Positions 38,642-48,602 of a stretch of 64,000 nucleotides of DNA are shown here, one piece after another. Under the pieces are notes generated by a model. That model searched no databases, had not been told where the DNA came from, and saw nothing but the letters and a program-made list of their open reading frames with translations. This DNA comes from Stenotrophomonas sp. PS02298. GTDB taxonomy: Bacteria; Pseudomonadota; Gammaproteobacteria; Xanthomonadales; Xanthomonadaceae. The stretch covers positions 1 through 64,000 of the forward strand of contig NZ_JASCOR010000002.1 in the NCBI RefSeq assembly GCF_029959445.1, read 5' to 3'. Each line of letters opens with the position of its first letter. The stretch's first letter is position 1. The position numbers and the translations under genes are program-made.

Positions 38642-39940
38642 ATGAAGATCCGTGAGGAAGAGTTGCCGCGGGCAGGGCCATGGCCCGCGGGCGTGAACAA
38701 TCTTGCCCCAGAAGGGAGGCTGCCCACTGATGAGAACGGGCGGCCGACCGTGCTGCGCGAAGCAGACAACGTCGACCTGACCACAGCGGGCTACGGCAAG
38801 CGCCGCCAGGGGAGCGAGAGCTGTTTCACCGGCGTCCTCACCCATTCCCTCTGGGCGCACGACGAGCTCGGGTTCGGGTTGTTTGTGGATGCCGGACAGC
38901 TTCACACGTTGGATGCTGACGAAAGCGTGTCTCCGCTTGGCCAGACCGTCGGCAACCTGCCGATGAGCTATGCCGCTGTTGGCGAGCGAGTGTTCTTCAG
39001 CAATACAAGCGTCTGCGGAATGCTGATGGCTCTGGATCGATCCGTTCATGGATGGGGTGCGCCGGAAACGCCAGCAGTCCCCGCAGTTGAGCTGGTCGAC
39101 GGATACGCGCTGCCTGCAGGTCTCTACCAGCTCGCAATCACCGTTACGGATGCTCTCGGGAGAGAGTCCGGTGCCGAGCTGGCGCGGCAGATTCGAGTGG
39201 CAGACCTGCAGGGGATCTTGCTGCAGGGCCTGCCGGCAGGCGGGCAGGTTGGGATCTACTTGAGCGGGCCAGACGACCAGGTGCTGCGTCTAGCCGCCCG
39301 GGTTCCGGCGGGCACTGCCTCCTGGCTGATCGGCACCGCTGCCGAGGGCGTGAAGATTGCAACGCAGCTGCTGGATCCGCTGCCACCTGGCCAGATCACA
39401 AGGATCCACAACGGCCGCCATTGGGTGGCCGACGGTCGCACGCTCCGCTGGTCGCCCTCGCTTCGCTTTGGGATGACGGACTTGGCTCACAACCTGATTC
39501 GGTTTGACGATCGGATCGACCTACTTGAACCGGTTGGGGCGGGCACGCCAGCCGTTGGACTCTTCATCGCCGCCGGCAAGAGAACGTACTGGCTTGCTGG
39601 TGCTGACCCCAGCAATTTCAGTCCGGTGGACGCGCATGCAGCGGGGGCGGTGCCGGGCACGAGCGTGCGAGTGCCTGGTCAGGCTATCGGGATGCCTGAC
39701 GATGCCGACTACACGATCTGGCTATCGCGGCGGGGCTCGTACGTCATTGGCATGCCCGGCGGCTCTGTTCAGAGCATCAATGCTGGCCGCGCTGCCATCC
39801 ACGACGCTGAGCGGGGCGCTTCGTTGTTCGCGCAGCGCGACGGTATGCAGCAGGTGATCACCACGCTGAAGGCTCCGAGGCACCAAGGCCTGGCCGTAAC
39901 CGACAGGGCGGTGGCTCATGTCATCCACATTGATCGCTGA
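38642..39940 (+). CDS. P22 gp10-like tail hub protein
   Basis: 432 residues, beta-rich, of similar length to P22 gp10 (472) and in the same order after the gp4-like gene. Segments: AGPWPAGVNNLAPEGRLPTD, READNVDLTTAGYGKRRQGS, ITRIHNGRHWVADGRTLRWS, FDDRIDLLEPVGAGTPAVGL, WLSRRGSYVIGMPGG. Likely the stopper/hub that closes the portal channel. Function by synteny. Confidence 0.72.
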   Translation: MKIREEELPRAGPWPAGVNNLAPEGRLPTDENGRPTVLREADNVDLTTAGYGKRRQGSESCFTGVLTHSLWAHDELGFGLFVDAGQLHTLDADESVSPLGQTVGNLPMSYAAVGERVFFSNTSVCGMLMALDRSVHGWGAPETPAVPAVELVDGYALPAGLYQLAITVTDALGRESGAELARQIRVADLQGILLQGLPAGGQVGIYLSGPDDQVLRLAARVPAGTASWLIGTAAEGVKIATQLLDPLPPGQITRIHNGRHWVADGRTLRWSPSLRFGMTDLAHNLIRFDDRIDLLEPVGAGTPAVGLFIAAGKRTYWLAGADPSNFSPVDAHAAGAVPGTSVRVPGQAIGMPDDADYTIWLSRRGSYVIGMPGGSVQSINAGRAAIHDAERGASLFAQRDGMQQVITTLKAPRHQGLAVTDRAVAHVIHIDR

Positions 39941-40094
39941 TTCGCAGGTCGCGGCAGAGCGCATGGCCATTTGTCAGGCGTGCCCGTTCGCCTCAGGCGG
40001 CAAAAACCGAAAGATCTTCTGCTCCAAGTGCGGTTGCGTACTTGTGGGCAAAACAAAACTCGCTGGGTCTACATGCCCAGCGGGCAAATGGTAA
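39918..40094 (+). CDS. Small zinc-ribbon protein (58 aa)
   Basis: 58 residues with CQACPF at about 21-26, FCSKCGCVL at about 36-44 and CPAGKW at the C-terminus: three Cys pairs or triplets of a small metal-binding knot seen in other tail regions. It overlaps the tail hub gene by 23 bases. Possibly a structural plug or assembly factor. Confidence 0.68.
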   Translation: MSSTLIADSQVAAERMAICQACPFASGGKNRKIFCSKCGCVLVGKTKLAGSTCPAGKW

Positions 40095-40110
40095 TCACCA
40101 GGAGCAGCCC

Positions 40111-40728
40111 ATGAACCGTGAACGTGTAAACGAAGCCTTGGCGCGCGATGCGATGCGCGCCATCAAGAACCGCACCGCCGAATTTACCCCTGCCGGTATC
40201 TATGTGCCTGGCGCGAATATGGTCACATTCGGGCACTTCACCGCTTTCCCGGTGAACGAAGACGGCTCGCTGGGCCCCGCCACGTTGGGTGCGAACAAAG
40301 TGGTCGATGAGGGGTTGATTCAAACCCTGAACCTGATCGCCAACCACGCGGCCGGCGCTGCCCACTACCTTGCACCATTTAGTGGTGACGTAGCCGTCGC
40401 CGCTGGCTGGAAGGGCAGCACCTTCCCGGCTGTGGCCACCGAGTTCACGCAGTACACAAATGCCACGCGCGTGCCGTGGACGACGGTGGCGGCGGTGACC
40501 CCGCAGGTGACCAACGCCGCAGCGCTGGGGGCGGCTACGCTCACCTTCAACGCTGGTGGGCCTTACGCGATCCGCGGCGTAGGCCTGTTGACCACCTCAG
40601 GGAAGGGCAGCACTACCGGTAGGCTGTTCGCCGCCAGTCGCTTTGCCGACGACCTGACGGGCATGGGCGGTGGTAGCAAGCTCGCCCTTCAATACGACCT
40701 GTCGGCAGTGGACGAAGGCGACGTCTGA
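40111..40728 (+). CDS. Tail structural protein (205 aa)
   Basis: ATG 40111 follows AGGAG. Mostly beta, Ala/Thr-rich: GANMVTFGHFTAFPVNEDGS, LNLIANHAAGAAHYLAPFSG, FAVAAGWKGSTFPAVATEF-type segments. No named family. Tail or internal protein by position. Confidence 0.65.
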   Translation: MNRERVNEALARDAMRAIKNRTAEFTPAGIYVPGANMVTFGHFTAFPVNEDGSLGPATLGANKVVDEGLIQTLNLIANHAAGAAHYLAPFSGDVAVAAGWKGSTFPAVATEFTQYTNATRVPWTTVAAVTPQVTNAAALGAATLTFNAGGPYAIRGVGLLTTSGKGSTTGRLFAASRFADDLTGMGGGSKLALQYDLSAVDEGDV

Positions 40729-42617
40729 TGGCCGGGCGGTACGCCGGCGAGCTGATGGTGCGAGTCATCGGGGACCGTGAAGCGGCGCAGGCCCACGTTT
40801 CCACTGCCCGAGGCTTGATGGGGGAGGTGCTCGAACAAGCCGCCTTCAACTCGCTTGGCACGCACAAGCTGGAGCGCAGGTCTCGCGACGGCACTGTGGT
40901 GGTCGCCGAGAAGATTGGCGACATCAACCGGGTCACTATCGTGCCGCCACCGCGCCCCGGCGGTAAACGGCCCGTCCGGGTCTTTGACGACATCCTGACG
41001 TGTGCCGGGGCCGACGAGTTCAACCAGGCCGGCGATCGGGTGCTGCCCCCGGTGATCCTCAGTCACGACGAAGAGATGCGGTGGCGGTCGTACTTCGCAT
41101 CGTCCAAGGCCCCGGGCTACTTCGCCGATGCTGGGACCTACCTCGATGTGTTTCCGCAGGTTATGGACAACAACAAGCGGCTTTTCGGGGGGAACTGCTT
41201 TCACAGGAACAAGGATGGGCTGGTTACGTCCTGGTGGTCAGCTGCAATCTTCATCGGGCCGCAGGCGCGGCATCCCAGCAAGGCCTACAGCATCACCGTG
41301 TATGCGCTGGGTATGCAGGTCTTCTCGATGTTCGACGCTGGCGGCCAGGCAAGCACGTACAACCGGGTGATGGCCGCGGCGATCCATGACGGCCACCTTC
41401 TTGTGCTCCTGGCCGATCTCGATGCTTTGGAGTATCCAGTGCGGCCAGCGGCCCCCCTGCAGGAAGCTGACGCCTGGGCGTCCAAGCTCTACAGCGATCT
41501 GGGCCATCGGACTGCGTTGGTGCGGTACAAGCTGAAGACAAAGGTCGATCCGGCCAGCTTCCACTACTACTACGAGGCTGACTACGACAGCGAGGAGCTG
41601 GTGTGGGCGGGGTCGCTGGTGCGTGGCTACAACCGATGGACCTTTGACGACGCGGCAGGCGAGTTCGTCAGCGTTCAACTCCCGCGCCAACCCGTGTTGC
41701 TCTACAAGAACGCGGAGCTGGTGGAGCCGCTGGGTGCCGGGGAGGTGATCTTCCGGGTAGGCCTCCACGGCGTGAGTACGGAAGAAGCCGGCGAAGTGAT
41801 CTTCGAGGAGGGTGGGGCGCAGATCCGGCTGGAAGTTGTGGGCCCAGCAGCGCTCGACTATGTGACGCCGGCGCGTCGCTTTCCAGCGCTCCGGCTCTCC
41901 GAGACCGAAGTAACGTACTGCGCGATCCTCTACGGCTCACCCGTCGACGATTGCTATGTCCTGAGCACGATTCGCCAAGCTACACGCACAGCGGGCGGTA
42001 ACTTCACGGGCGACCATCGAGCCTGGCTCACTGCATTGGAAGCGGGCGTTGAAACGGAGTTCTCTACGTCTCCGGCGGGCGACAAGGCTGCTTGCTCAAG
42101 CCATCAGCTTCTGACGAAGCTGCTAGGCGACGTGACGGCCAGTGGGTCAGGTATCGCAAAGGCCTGCCATGCAGTGTGCGGCTGGGTCTATTACCAGACC
42201 TCCGGTTTCCTTTCGGAGGGTGTAGCCAGGCTGGGCTGGCTCACTGCCTTGCAGCTCCGATACGGGATCTCTGGGCATACCGCTGGGGGCCTGAGCATCG
42301 GGGGTGAGCCTTCGCTCCCTGGGCAAGACCGGTATTGGATGACCACTGCCTATTTTGGTCGGCAGCCTGGCCCTTCCGGCCAGCCAACTGTGGATCCGGT
42401 GTACGACCCGAGCGGATACGTGGTGCTGGTATACGCCAACGCGATCGGCTCCAAACACTCGATCGCGGCCCACCGGGCGGATGCGCAGTACGACAACAAC
42501 ACCTACCTCACACGCGGCGATGTGACCGACCTTACTGGCGGTGTGTTTGCCGAGCCGTACTTCTCGCCGCTCGGCAAGCCTCACCCCGACCAACCCAAGG
42601 AACGAGAGAAAGCCTGA
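40728..42617 (+). CDS. Large hypothetical structural protein (629 aa)
   Basis: A big beta-rich protein: WRSYFASSKAPGYFADAGTY, FDAGGQASTYNRVMAAAIHD, YEADYDSEELVWAGSLVRGY, VGLHGVSTEEAGEVIFEEGG. No recognised enzyme or lectin motif. ATG overlaps the preceding stop. It is probably a tail or tip component. Confidence 0.65.
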   Translation: MAGRYAGELMVRVIGDREAAQAHVSTARGLMGEVLEQAAFNSLGTHKLERRSRDGTVVVAEKIGDINRVTIVPPPRPGGKRPVRVFDDILTCAGADEFNQAGDRVLPPVILSHDEEMRWRSYFASSKAPGYFADAGTYLDVFPQVMDNNKRLFGGNCFHRNKDGLVTSWWSAAIFIGPQARHPSKAYSITVYALGMQVFSMFDAGGQASTYNRVMAAAIHDGHLLVLLADLDALEYPVRPAAPLQEADAWASKLYSDLGHRTALVRYKLKTKVDPASFHYYYEADYDSEELVWAGSLVRGYNRWTFDDAAGEFVSVQLPRQPVLLYKNAELVEPLGAGEVIFRVGLHGVSTEEAGEVIFEEGGAQIRLEVVGPAALDYVTPARRFPALRLSETEVTYCAILYGSPVDDCYVLSTIRQATRTAGGNFTGDHRAWLTALEAGVETEFSTSPAGDKAACSSHQLLTKLLGDVTASGSGIAKACHAVCGWVYYQTSGFLSEGVARLGWLTALQLRYGISGHTAGGLSIGGEPSLPGQDRYWMTTAYFGRQPGPSGQPTVDPVYDPSGYVVLVYANAIGSKHSIAAHRADAQYDNNTYLTRGDVTDLTGGVFAEPYFSPLGKPHPDQPKEREKA

Positions 42618-43039
42618 TGGCAACGCTTTGCTCAACCAAGTTTCGAGAGCACATTCTCGGCCCGAGCTCGTTCGAGTCAATTTTCAACGGCGGGAAGATC
42701 CAAGTATTCAGCGGTCTGCAGCCGGCCAGCGCTGACGCCCCGGCAACCGGTACCTTGCTGGCTGAAATTGGAGCGCCAGGCGGTCTGCAGTTCACCCGCC
42801 ACCAGCACTACGCGACCAACAAGGCGACGCAGTTGTGGACGCTTTCTGGTTTGGCGGTTGGCGAAGCAGGCTGGGCGCGCTTGCGTAGAGCTGTCGACGA
42901 CGGTTCGTACATCGACTTCGCAATTGGCCTGGGCGATGAATCGCTTGGTGACTTCCAAATGCGCCTTCCCCTCCTGGCTATCACGCCATCCACGTCGATC
43001 ATCATTTCGTCGTGGTGGTTCCTTCTGCCCCCACTGTAA
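42617..43039 (+). CDS. Small tail protein A (140 aa)
   Basis: Contains SIFNGGKIQVFSGLQPASAD, then GTLLAEIGAPGG and a hydrophobic end (SIIISSWWFLLPPL). It shares the pattern GGxxxxFxGxxPxxAD with the next gene, so the two look like tandem paralogues with divergent ends. Confidence 0.65.
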   Translation: MATLCSTKFREHILGPSSFESIFNGGKIQVFSGLQPASADAPATGTLLAEIGAPGGLQFTRHQHYATNKATQLWTLSGLAVGEAGWARLRRAVDDGSYIDFAIGLGDESLGDFQMRLPLLAITPSTSIIISSWWFLLPPL

Positions 43040-43051
43040 CGGAGCCCCAAT

Positions 43052-43516
43052 ATGTCCATTTCCGATACCACCGCCGCACTGGCGCTGACCGCAATCAAGG
43101 GCACCCTCGATGGAGGCCGCCTGTATCTGTTCGCCGGCCCGGTACCGAGTGACGCTGATGATGCCCTCGACCTGGGCGCGTCACACACCCAAATTGCCGA
43201 GTTCACTGTCGGGGACGATGGCGCTACGGGACTGACCTTCTCGCCGGCGTCCGGTCCGGGCATGGTGAAGAACCCCGCCGAGGCGTGGGAAGCAACGATT
43301 GCCTTCGATGGCGCCCAGGCCGCAATGACGACCCTCACTCCGACGTTCTGGCGGTTTGGTGCCGCTGGCGACGACTGCCGCGACATCGCCACAGGGGCGC
43401 GCCTGCAGGGGAGCGCAGGCGGTCCGCTGACCGATCTACCGTGCGGCGACCAGACCGACAACGGTGCAAACACGTTGGCGTTGGATACCTTCGTTGTGGC
43501 CATGGACGCGAGCTGA
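43052..43516 (+). CDS. Small tail protein B (154 aa)
   Basis: TLDGGRLYLFAGPVPSDADD and HTQIAEFTVGDDGATGLTF, the same core pattern as the preceding gene, then a unique C-terminal half with Cys residues (DDCRDIATG, LTDLPCGDQ). Its stop overlaps the next ATG. Confidence 0.65.
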   Translation: MSISDTTAALALTAIKGTLDGGRLYLFAGPVPSDADDALDLGASHTQIAEFTVGDDGATGLTFSPASGPGMVKNPAEAWEATIAFDGAQAAMTTLTPTFWRFGAAGDDCRDIATGARLQGSAGGPLTDLPCGDQTDNGANTLALDTFVVAMDAS

Positions 43517-45234
43517 TGCTCACCAAGGACTTCCAGCGCACCCTTGTCCCCGGGGTCGAGAGCACGCCGGAGGTGCCTTATCGGGCGCAGTTCACCGTTT
43601 GCCAGCAGGAGCCGGCGCCGGGGCACTGGGAAAAGAAGTGCTCCAGGATAGAAATCCCGGTTAACGGCGGCGTGCTGATACCGCCGGGCGGGGAGATCGT
43701 GGTGGTGCGTCATCCCAACGGCGCAATCGATCCGGTGACCGGCGAGGTCAAAGTGGTCGACATGTACATCAGGGTGTGTACTACGGCGTGGGTGGTCGAT
43801 GGCCCGCCCGGTGCGACTTACTGCACCACTTACCCAGAGCAGCAGTATGTGCCAGCGGTATCTGGTCGACCTGCGCGGGTCGAAACATCCGTGCTGCTCG
43901 GCTGGAACGCCGGAGCAAACAGCGTGGCATCCCATGACGGGGACTGCGTTTGCTCTTTCGACATGGACCACCCAACGGGTGCGATGTGTGGCTTCACGGC
44001 GGATCTTGAGGACGTGTCTTTGCCAGCGCGCCTTACTCATGCGCTCTATTTCCACGGCGGAAAATTTCAGGTGGTCGAGTCGGGAAAGGCGAAAACTCCA
44101 GACACCAACTACGCAAGGGGCGACCAGTTCAAGATCCAGCGCGCTAGTGGCGAAGTTACTTACTTGCATGGATCTCGGCGGGTATATACCAGCCGGGTGG
44201 CGTCCGTTGGCGCGATCCATGTGGGCGCAGCTCTCTATGCCTCCAGCGATGCCATCGGCGCGTATAGCGCTGCGCCAGAGCCTGCGGGTGCTGGTGCGGT
44301 CATCTACTACGGCGGCGATGATGGCAGTTTCGAAGCATCGTTTATAGCCGCCGACGTGGGTCTACAAGTGCCCGATTTTGCTGATCCTGTGGTGGTTAAC
44401 TTGCTCGATTTGCCAGGTGCAAGCTATCAACTGGAGACTGAAAACTCCTGCGGTGGCGCTGCGGCATACAGTCTGGGCGATGGAGTGCTGGCTACCATTG
44501 GGACGCTGGAAACAGGGATGTGCGCAGAGTCAGCGAAACAACTGGTGCTGACGATTCAGGGGGCGGCGTTCCCGTTCCCGGCTTTGGCCGAAAGCTTGTA
44601 CGGGGGGCGCCTGCTGGTTACCTATGGCCATGGTATTTCGAGTGGGATATCTGCCCTTATTTATCTCAATATCGAAGACGATACAGAAGTTCTTGGCGAC
44701 ACCCGCTACTACTCGATGACGCCGGGCGATGTTGACAATAACTCCGGGAATGTCCGGGATAGGAAGTCCATCGGGAAAATGGCGGCTGCTTTTGAAAGTG
44801 AGGGTCTCCGTGTTGTTGCCAACGTGCTCAAGACATCAAGCGCCATCAATGCAACATTTGAGTTTTCAACAAACCTCACGCTGAGCATTCCGCCGCCACA
44901 GCCAAAGCGGTTCTATGCAATCTTCGAAGAGCACTGGCCGGTGGGGGAGTTTGAGGGGGTGGAGGAACTGGAGTTTCCCATTACCCCGTCTACGGCCGAT
45001 GGGGTGACAACGGTCGCAGTGCGCGGCATGGCGACGGACCCACTTTGGTGGAGCCCGTCGCCGGTGATCAATTACGAAGAGATGCAGCTCTCGACGCAGG
45101 AGCTCGATGCAGTTTTCGACGAAACGCGGGGCTACAAAATTGGTGTTTACAGTGGCGACGAGGGTTACATCAACATGAAGCGCGTGGGCACGATAAAGCT
45201 CCTGCCTGGCAGCTCTGGCGGGGGTGATACGTGA
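43516..45234 (+). CDS. Large hypothetical tail protein (572 aa)
   Basis: Beta-rich: FTVCQQEPAPGHWEKKCSRI, IPVNGGVLIPPGGEIVVVRH, then Gly/Thr-rich strands and a C-terminal part WPVGEFEGVEELEFPI. Several paired Cys. Lower GC in the last third than its neighbours. Probably a tail-tip or fibre connector; unrecognised. Confidence 0.62.
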   Translation: MLTKDFQRTLVPGVESTPEVPYRAQFTVCQQEPAPGHWEKKCSRIEIPVNGGVLIPPGGEIVVVRHPNGAIDPVTGEVKVVDMYIRVCTTAWVVDGPPGATYCTTYPEQQYVPAVSGRPARVETSVLLGWNAGANSVASHDGDCVCSFDMDHPTGAMCGFTADLEDVSLPARLTHALYFHGGKFQVVESGKAKTPDTNYARGDQFKIQRASGEVTYLHGSRRVYTSRVASVGAIHVGAALYASSDAIGAYSAAPEPAGAGAVIYYGGDDGSFEASFIAADVGLQVPDFADPVVVNLLDLPGASYQLETENSCGGAAAYSLGDGVLATIGTLETGMCAESAKQLVLTIQGAAFPFPALAESLYGGRLLVTYGHGISSGISALIYLNIEDDTEVLGDTRYYSMTPGDVDNNSGNVRDRKSIGKMAAAFESEGLRVVANVLKTSSAINATFEFSTNLTLSIPPPQPKRFYAIFEEHWPVGEFEGVEELEFPITPSTADGVTTVAVRGMATDPLWWSPSPVINYEEMQLSTQELDAVFDETRGYKIGVYSGDEGYINMKRVGTIKLLPGSSGGGDT

Positions 45235-46706
45235 CCATCACGTTTGAGGAGCTTGTCGGCGCGCCACGTCATGCAGATGGCGTGGCCAGACTGAAACTCC
45301 GCGCCTACGGGTACACCGAGCCGGGTGTGTTCGGACGTGCTCGATTGCGCCTTCGAGCCACTGGCACGGCGAGTGCGAGTCTGGTGGTGGCGACTCCACA
45401 GCCGCCCTTGTCTTGTTTGCACACGCTTCGTCTCGGGGCGAAAGGTGAGGCCGTGTCTCATGGCATGGCCAATGGCACCGCGCTGTTGCGCTTGAGTCAC
45501 CGCGGCTTCGCTGGCAAGCCGGGCACCATCAGCGGCCGCAGTTGGCTGCGAGTGAAGGCCTTTGGTTTGCAGGGCGCTGGCAATACAGGCTATGCAATGC
45601 TTGTCGCGCAGCCGCCGGAGGTTTCGTCCTACGGCGACCAATGGTTCGGAATTGCGCGGGAAGATATTCAATTGGACGCGCGCGCTGCCCGGCTGTATGC
45701 CGCAGTGAGTCGGTCTCCCATCGGTCTGGGCTCCGGCACCAATGGGACCTTTAACGGCACCGGCGTGTCGGAGGACATCCTCGCGTTTGGCGCGCGCCTT
45801 ACTGTGGTGCGCCATGCCTTGGCAGAAGAAGGCATCACCTTTGCGACGTTGCTGAGCGGTCAGCACACGCTGCTCGGTAGGGCGTTGGCTAGGGTGGTGC
45901 TCAGTGGCGAAGCGAGCAACTATGGCGAGGCACTGCAGGTGGTCGCCAGCGCCGTGGTACTTGGAGAAGTGACGGAGTGGCTGCGCCTGGCAGAGGCGGT
46001 TGATTCGCTGCAGGTCACCGACAAGGTGGAGCAGCTATATACCGCGTTTACGCGGGTGCTTGAGCGTCTGACGATTGCGGCACAAACCAGCGGTAGCTAC
46101 ACCCTGACGGTGCTGCTGCGGGATGGGTTCGCATTGGGCTCCCGGCCTACTCATCAAGCCGAGCTCGCTGCCCAGATCGCTGATTGTCTGGGATTGGGCA
46201 TGGCGCTGTCGTTTGACACCGGCGAGTTCCTGGCATGGGTCATGAATACAGAAAGTCGGGCGCTGTCCACATACTCCCAATATCCGTTCAATAGCTTCGC
46301 CAAGATCGGGGGACGGTATTACGGCGCTCACGCCGGCGGCATAGCGCGCCTCGGTGGCAGGGACGATATGGGTGAACCGATTCGCGCTCGGTTGCGGCTC
46401 GGAATGTCCGATCTCGGTGATCGATTGGAGAAATCCTTCTCCGATGTCTTCTTCGGGATGGCAGCTGATGGCCAGATGCTGCTGAAAACGATATTCGTGG
46501 ACAAGCGCTCGGGCGAGAAGAATATGGCGATCTACAAGGTGCTGGCCAGGCCTGCTGCCGTTTCGCGCGAGACCCGCGCCAAGATCGGCAAGGGCATGAA
46601 AGCCGTCGATTGGGATTTTGAAATAGAGAATGTGGATGGCGCTGATTTTGATCTGCAGACCATTCAGTTCTACCCGACGCAAATGAGCCGCCGCACGCGC
46701 GGGTAA
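45231..46706 (+). CDS. Hypothetical tail protein (491 aa)
   Basis: From GTG 45231 (GTGA overlap). The N-terminal half is beta-repeat-like: ARLKLRAYGYTEPGVFGRAR and the similar ALLRLSHRGFAGKP and SWLRVKAFGLQGAG, three related ~40-residue units. The C-terminal half is helical then beta (YYGAHAGGIARLGGRDDMGE, KTIFVDKRSGEKNMAIYKVL). Tail or base component by position. Confidence 0.62.
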   Translation: MTITFEELVGAPRHADGVARLKLRAYGYTEPGVFGRARLRLRATGTASASLVVATPQPPLSCLHTLRLGAKGEAVSHGMANGTALLRLSHRGFAGKPGTISGRSWLRVKAFGLQGAGNTGYAMLVAQPPEVSSYGDQWFGIAREDIQLDARAARLYAAVSRSPIGLGSGTNGTFNGTGVSEDILAFGARLTVVRHALAEEGITFATLLSGQHTLLGRALARVVLSGEASNYGEALQVVASAVVLGEVTEWLRLAEAVDSLQVTDKVEQLYTAFTRVLERLTIAAQTSGSYTLTVLLRDGFALGSRPTHQAELAAQIADCLGLGMALSFDTGEFLAWVMNTESRALSTYSQYPFNSFAKIGGRYYGAHAGGIARLGGRDDMGEPIRARLRLGMSDLGDRLEKSFSDVFFGMAADGQMLLKTIFVDKRSGEKNMAIYKVLARPAAVSRETRAKIGKGMKAVDWDFEIENVDGADFDLQTIQFYPTQMSRRTRG

Positions 46707-46718
46707 TAGGAGCAACAA

Positions 46719-48602
46719 ATGGCCTCGACATGGTGCCTCCCTCCAAACTCGGGGGCGTACAACCTGGTGGGCGACGCCCACACGAAATTCACCAACAAGG
46801 GGGACGAGCTCTACAAGTTGGTGGTCGACGGGCTGACGGATATGGACGACGTTGGGATCTCCCCAATTGAGTTCAACGTCAACTTCGACTTTGAAGGGCA
46901 GCTGACGCCGTTCACGCGGCCCTTGGCGCCGACTTTGGACGCTGCAGCTTTTGAGATGCGGTTGCCGGCCGAGGTGGCGCTGCCGCCGGTCTTTGTTCCG
47001 GGAGCGGTGGAGGGGGCGCCGGCCCCTGAGTTCACAGCGGAGATGCCCACGCTCTCCTTTGGTGCAAGGCCGACTCGGCCAGACATCGTGGCTCCCAGGA
47101 TGCCCGATGACCCAGAACCGCTGGTTATGCCGGTCGCCCCCGACGCGCCGCTGCCCCAGCTGCCGACCTTCGAGCAGCTGAACCTGCCGACCCTGCCGGA
47201 CATCGACCTGCCTGAGTTCAATGGGCAGCTGCCCCAGCTGGTCGAGCCGCCCTTTGATGACAACTGGACCTTCCAGCCGGAGGCCTATGTCAGCAGGCTT
47301 AAGGACCAGCTCTTCGGGACGATCGAGCGGATGCTGCAGTCAAAGCCTGCGCTCCCCGAGGTGATCGAGGCGGCGATCTTCCAGAAGGGGCGGAGCCGCC
47401 AGGAGGTTGAGACCGGCAGGGAGGTGGAGCAAGCGATCACCGAGTTTGGCTCGCGAGGCTGGAACGTGCCCAACGGGACACTCACTGCGCAGGTGCGAGA
47501 GATCCGCCAGCGGGGGCAGGACCGGATTGCCGACTTCAACCGTGAGGCGGTGATCAAGCAGTACGAAGAGACCCTGCAGAACCTGCGCTTGGCCCTCGCG
47601 CAGGGCGCTGCGCTGGAGGGGGTCTATATCAACCTGCACGTTGAGGAGCAGCGCTTTGCGCTGGAGGCCGCGCGGTTCGCTCGCGAAGCGACCATGACGG
47701 TGCTGCAGTACCGGTTGTCGGTCTACCAGACCCGGATGCAGGGCTATCAGATCGAAGCCCAGGTCATGCGTGACCGCATTCAAGCAGAGCTGGCCAAGGT
47801 GGAGATCTTCAAGGCACAGCTCGATGGCGAACGTCTGCGCGGAGAGGTGAACGAGCAGCGCGTACGCCTGTACGCCGAGCAGATCCGTGCCGTGGGTTTG
47901 ATGGCTGACTTTTACCGGACCCAGGTGGAGGCGGTAAAGGCGAAGGCGGACGTACAGCGACTTGTGTTTGATCGCTACAAGACCGCAGTAGATGGATTCG
48001 ATAGCCGCTGGAAGGCGCACGTTTCCGAGTGGCAGGGCTACATCGCCAGCGTCGAGGGCGAGGGCAAGCGGGCGGACATCTACCGCACTCAGATGGATGT
48101 TCAGTCCAAGCGTGTGGATGCCTGGGCGACGTCGGAGAATCTGAAGCTGGAGCATGAGCGGTTGCGCACGCAGCAGTTCGGCCAGCAGCTGAGTGCATGG
48201 CAAGCGCTGATAGCAAAGCGGGAGAGCGAGCTCAGTGCAGAGCGCTCGCGCTTGGCTGCTGTGTCCTCGTTGGTCGATGCCAAGGCACGCCTCTATTCGG
48301 CTTCCGCTTCTGTGGAACAGGCGGCATCCGCTGCCAGCGATCGGAGCTTCGAATTGGGCCTCGCCAGAAGCCGGGCAAGGATGGACGCCGGCGGCAAGAA
48401 TGCCGAACTGATGCTCCAGCAAGCGAAGTTCTTGACCGATCAGCTGCTGTCGGTGAATGACACCAAGTTGAAGGTGGCTGCCCAGTTGACTGCCGCCAGC
48501 TGGTCAGCGGTCAACTACAGCGCAGGTGTCTCGGCATCAGTTGGCCAGAGCTCGAGTTGCAGCCAAAGTTTCAACTTCAATGGGGAGACATCCGACGCAT
48601 GA
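46719..48602 (+). CDS. Long coiled-coil virion protein (627 aa)
   Basis: A Pro-rich N-terminal third (LPPVFVPGAVEGAPAPEFTA, repeated LPTL/LPDI) and then a ~400-residue helical coiled coil (REIRQRGQDRIADFNREAVI, QYEETLQNLRLALAQGAALE, DRIQAELAKVEIFKAQLDGE). This architecture suits an internal ejection or tail-extension protein. No family recognised. Its stop overlaps the next ATG. Confidence 0.68.
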   Translation: MASTWCLPPNSGAYNLVGDAHTKFTNKGDELYKLVVDGLTDMDDVGISPIEFNVNFDFEGQLTPFTRPLAPTLDAAAFEMRLPAEVALPPVFVPGAVEGAPAPEFTAEMPTLSFGARPTRPDIVAPRMPDDPEPLVMPVAPDAPLPQLPTFEQLNLPTLPDIDLPEFNGQLPQLVEPPFDDNWTFQPEAYVSRLKDQLFGTIERMLQSKPALPEVIEAAIFQKGRSRQEVETGREVEQAITEFGSRGWNVPNGTLTAQVREIRQRGQDRIADFNREAVIKQYEETLQNLRLALAQGAALEGVYINLHVEEQRFALEAARFAREATMTVLQYRLSVYQTRMQGYQIEAQVMRDRIQAELAKVEIFKAQLDGERLRGEVNEQRVRLYAEQIRAVGLMADFYRTQVEAVKAKADVQRLVFDRYKTAVDGFDSRWKAHVSEWQGYIASVEGEGKRADIYRTQMDVQSKRVDAWATSENLKLEHERLRTQQFGQQLSAWQALIAKRESELSAERSRLAAVSSLVDAKARLYSASASVEQAASAASDRSFELGLARSRARMDAGGKNAELMLQQAKFLTDQLLSVNDTKLKVAAQLTAASWSAVNYSAGVSASVGQSSSCSQSFNFNGETSDA

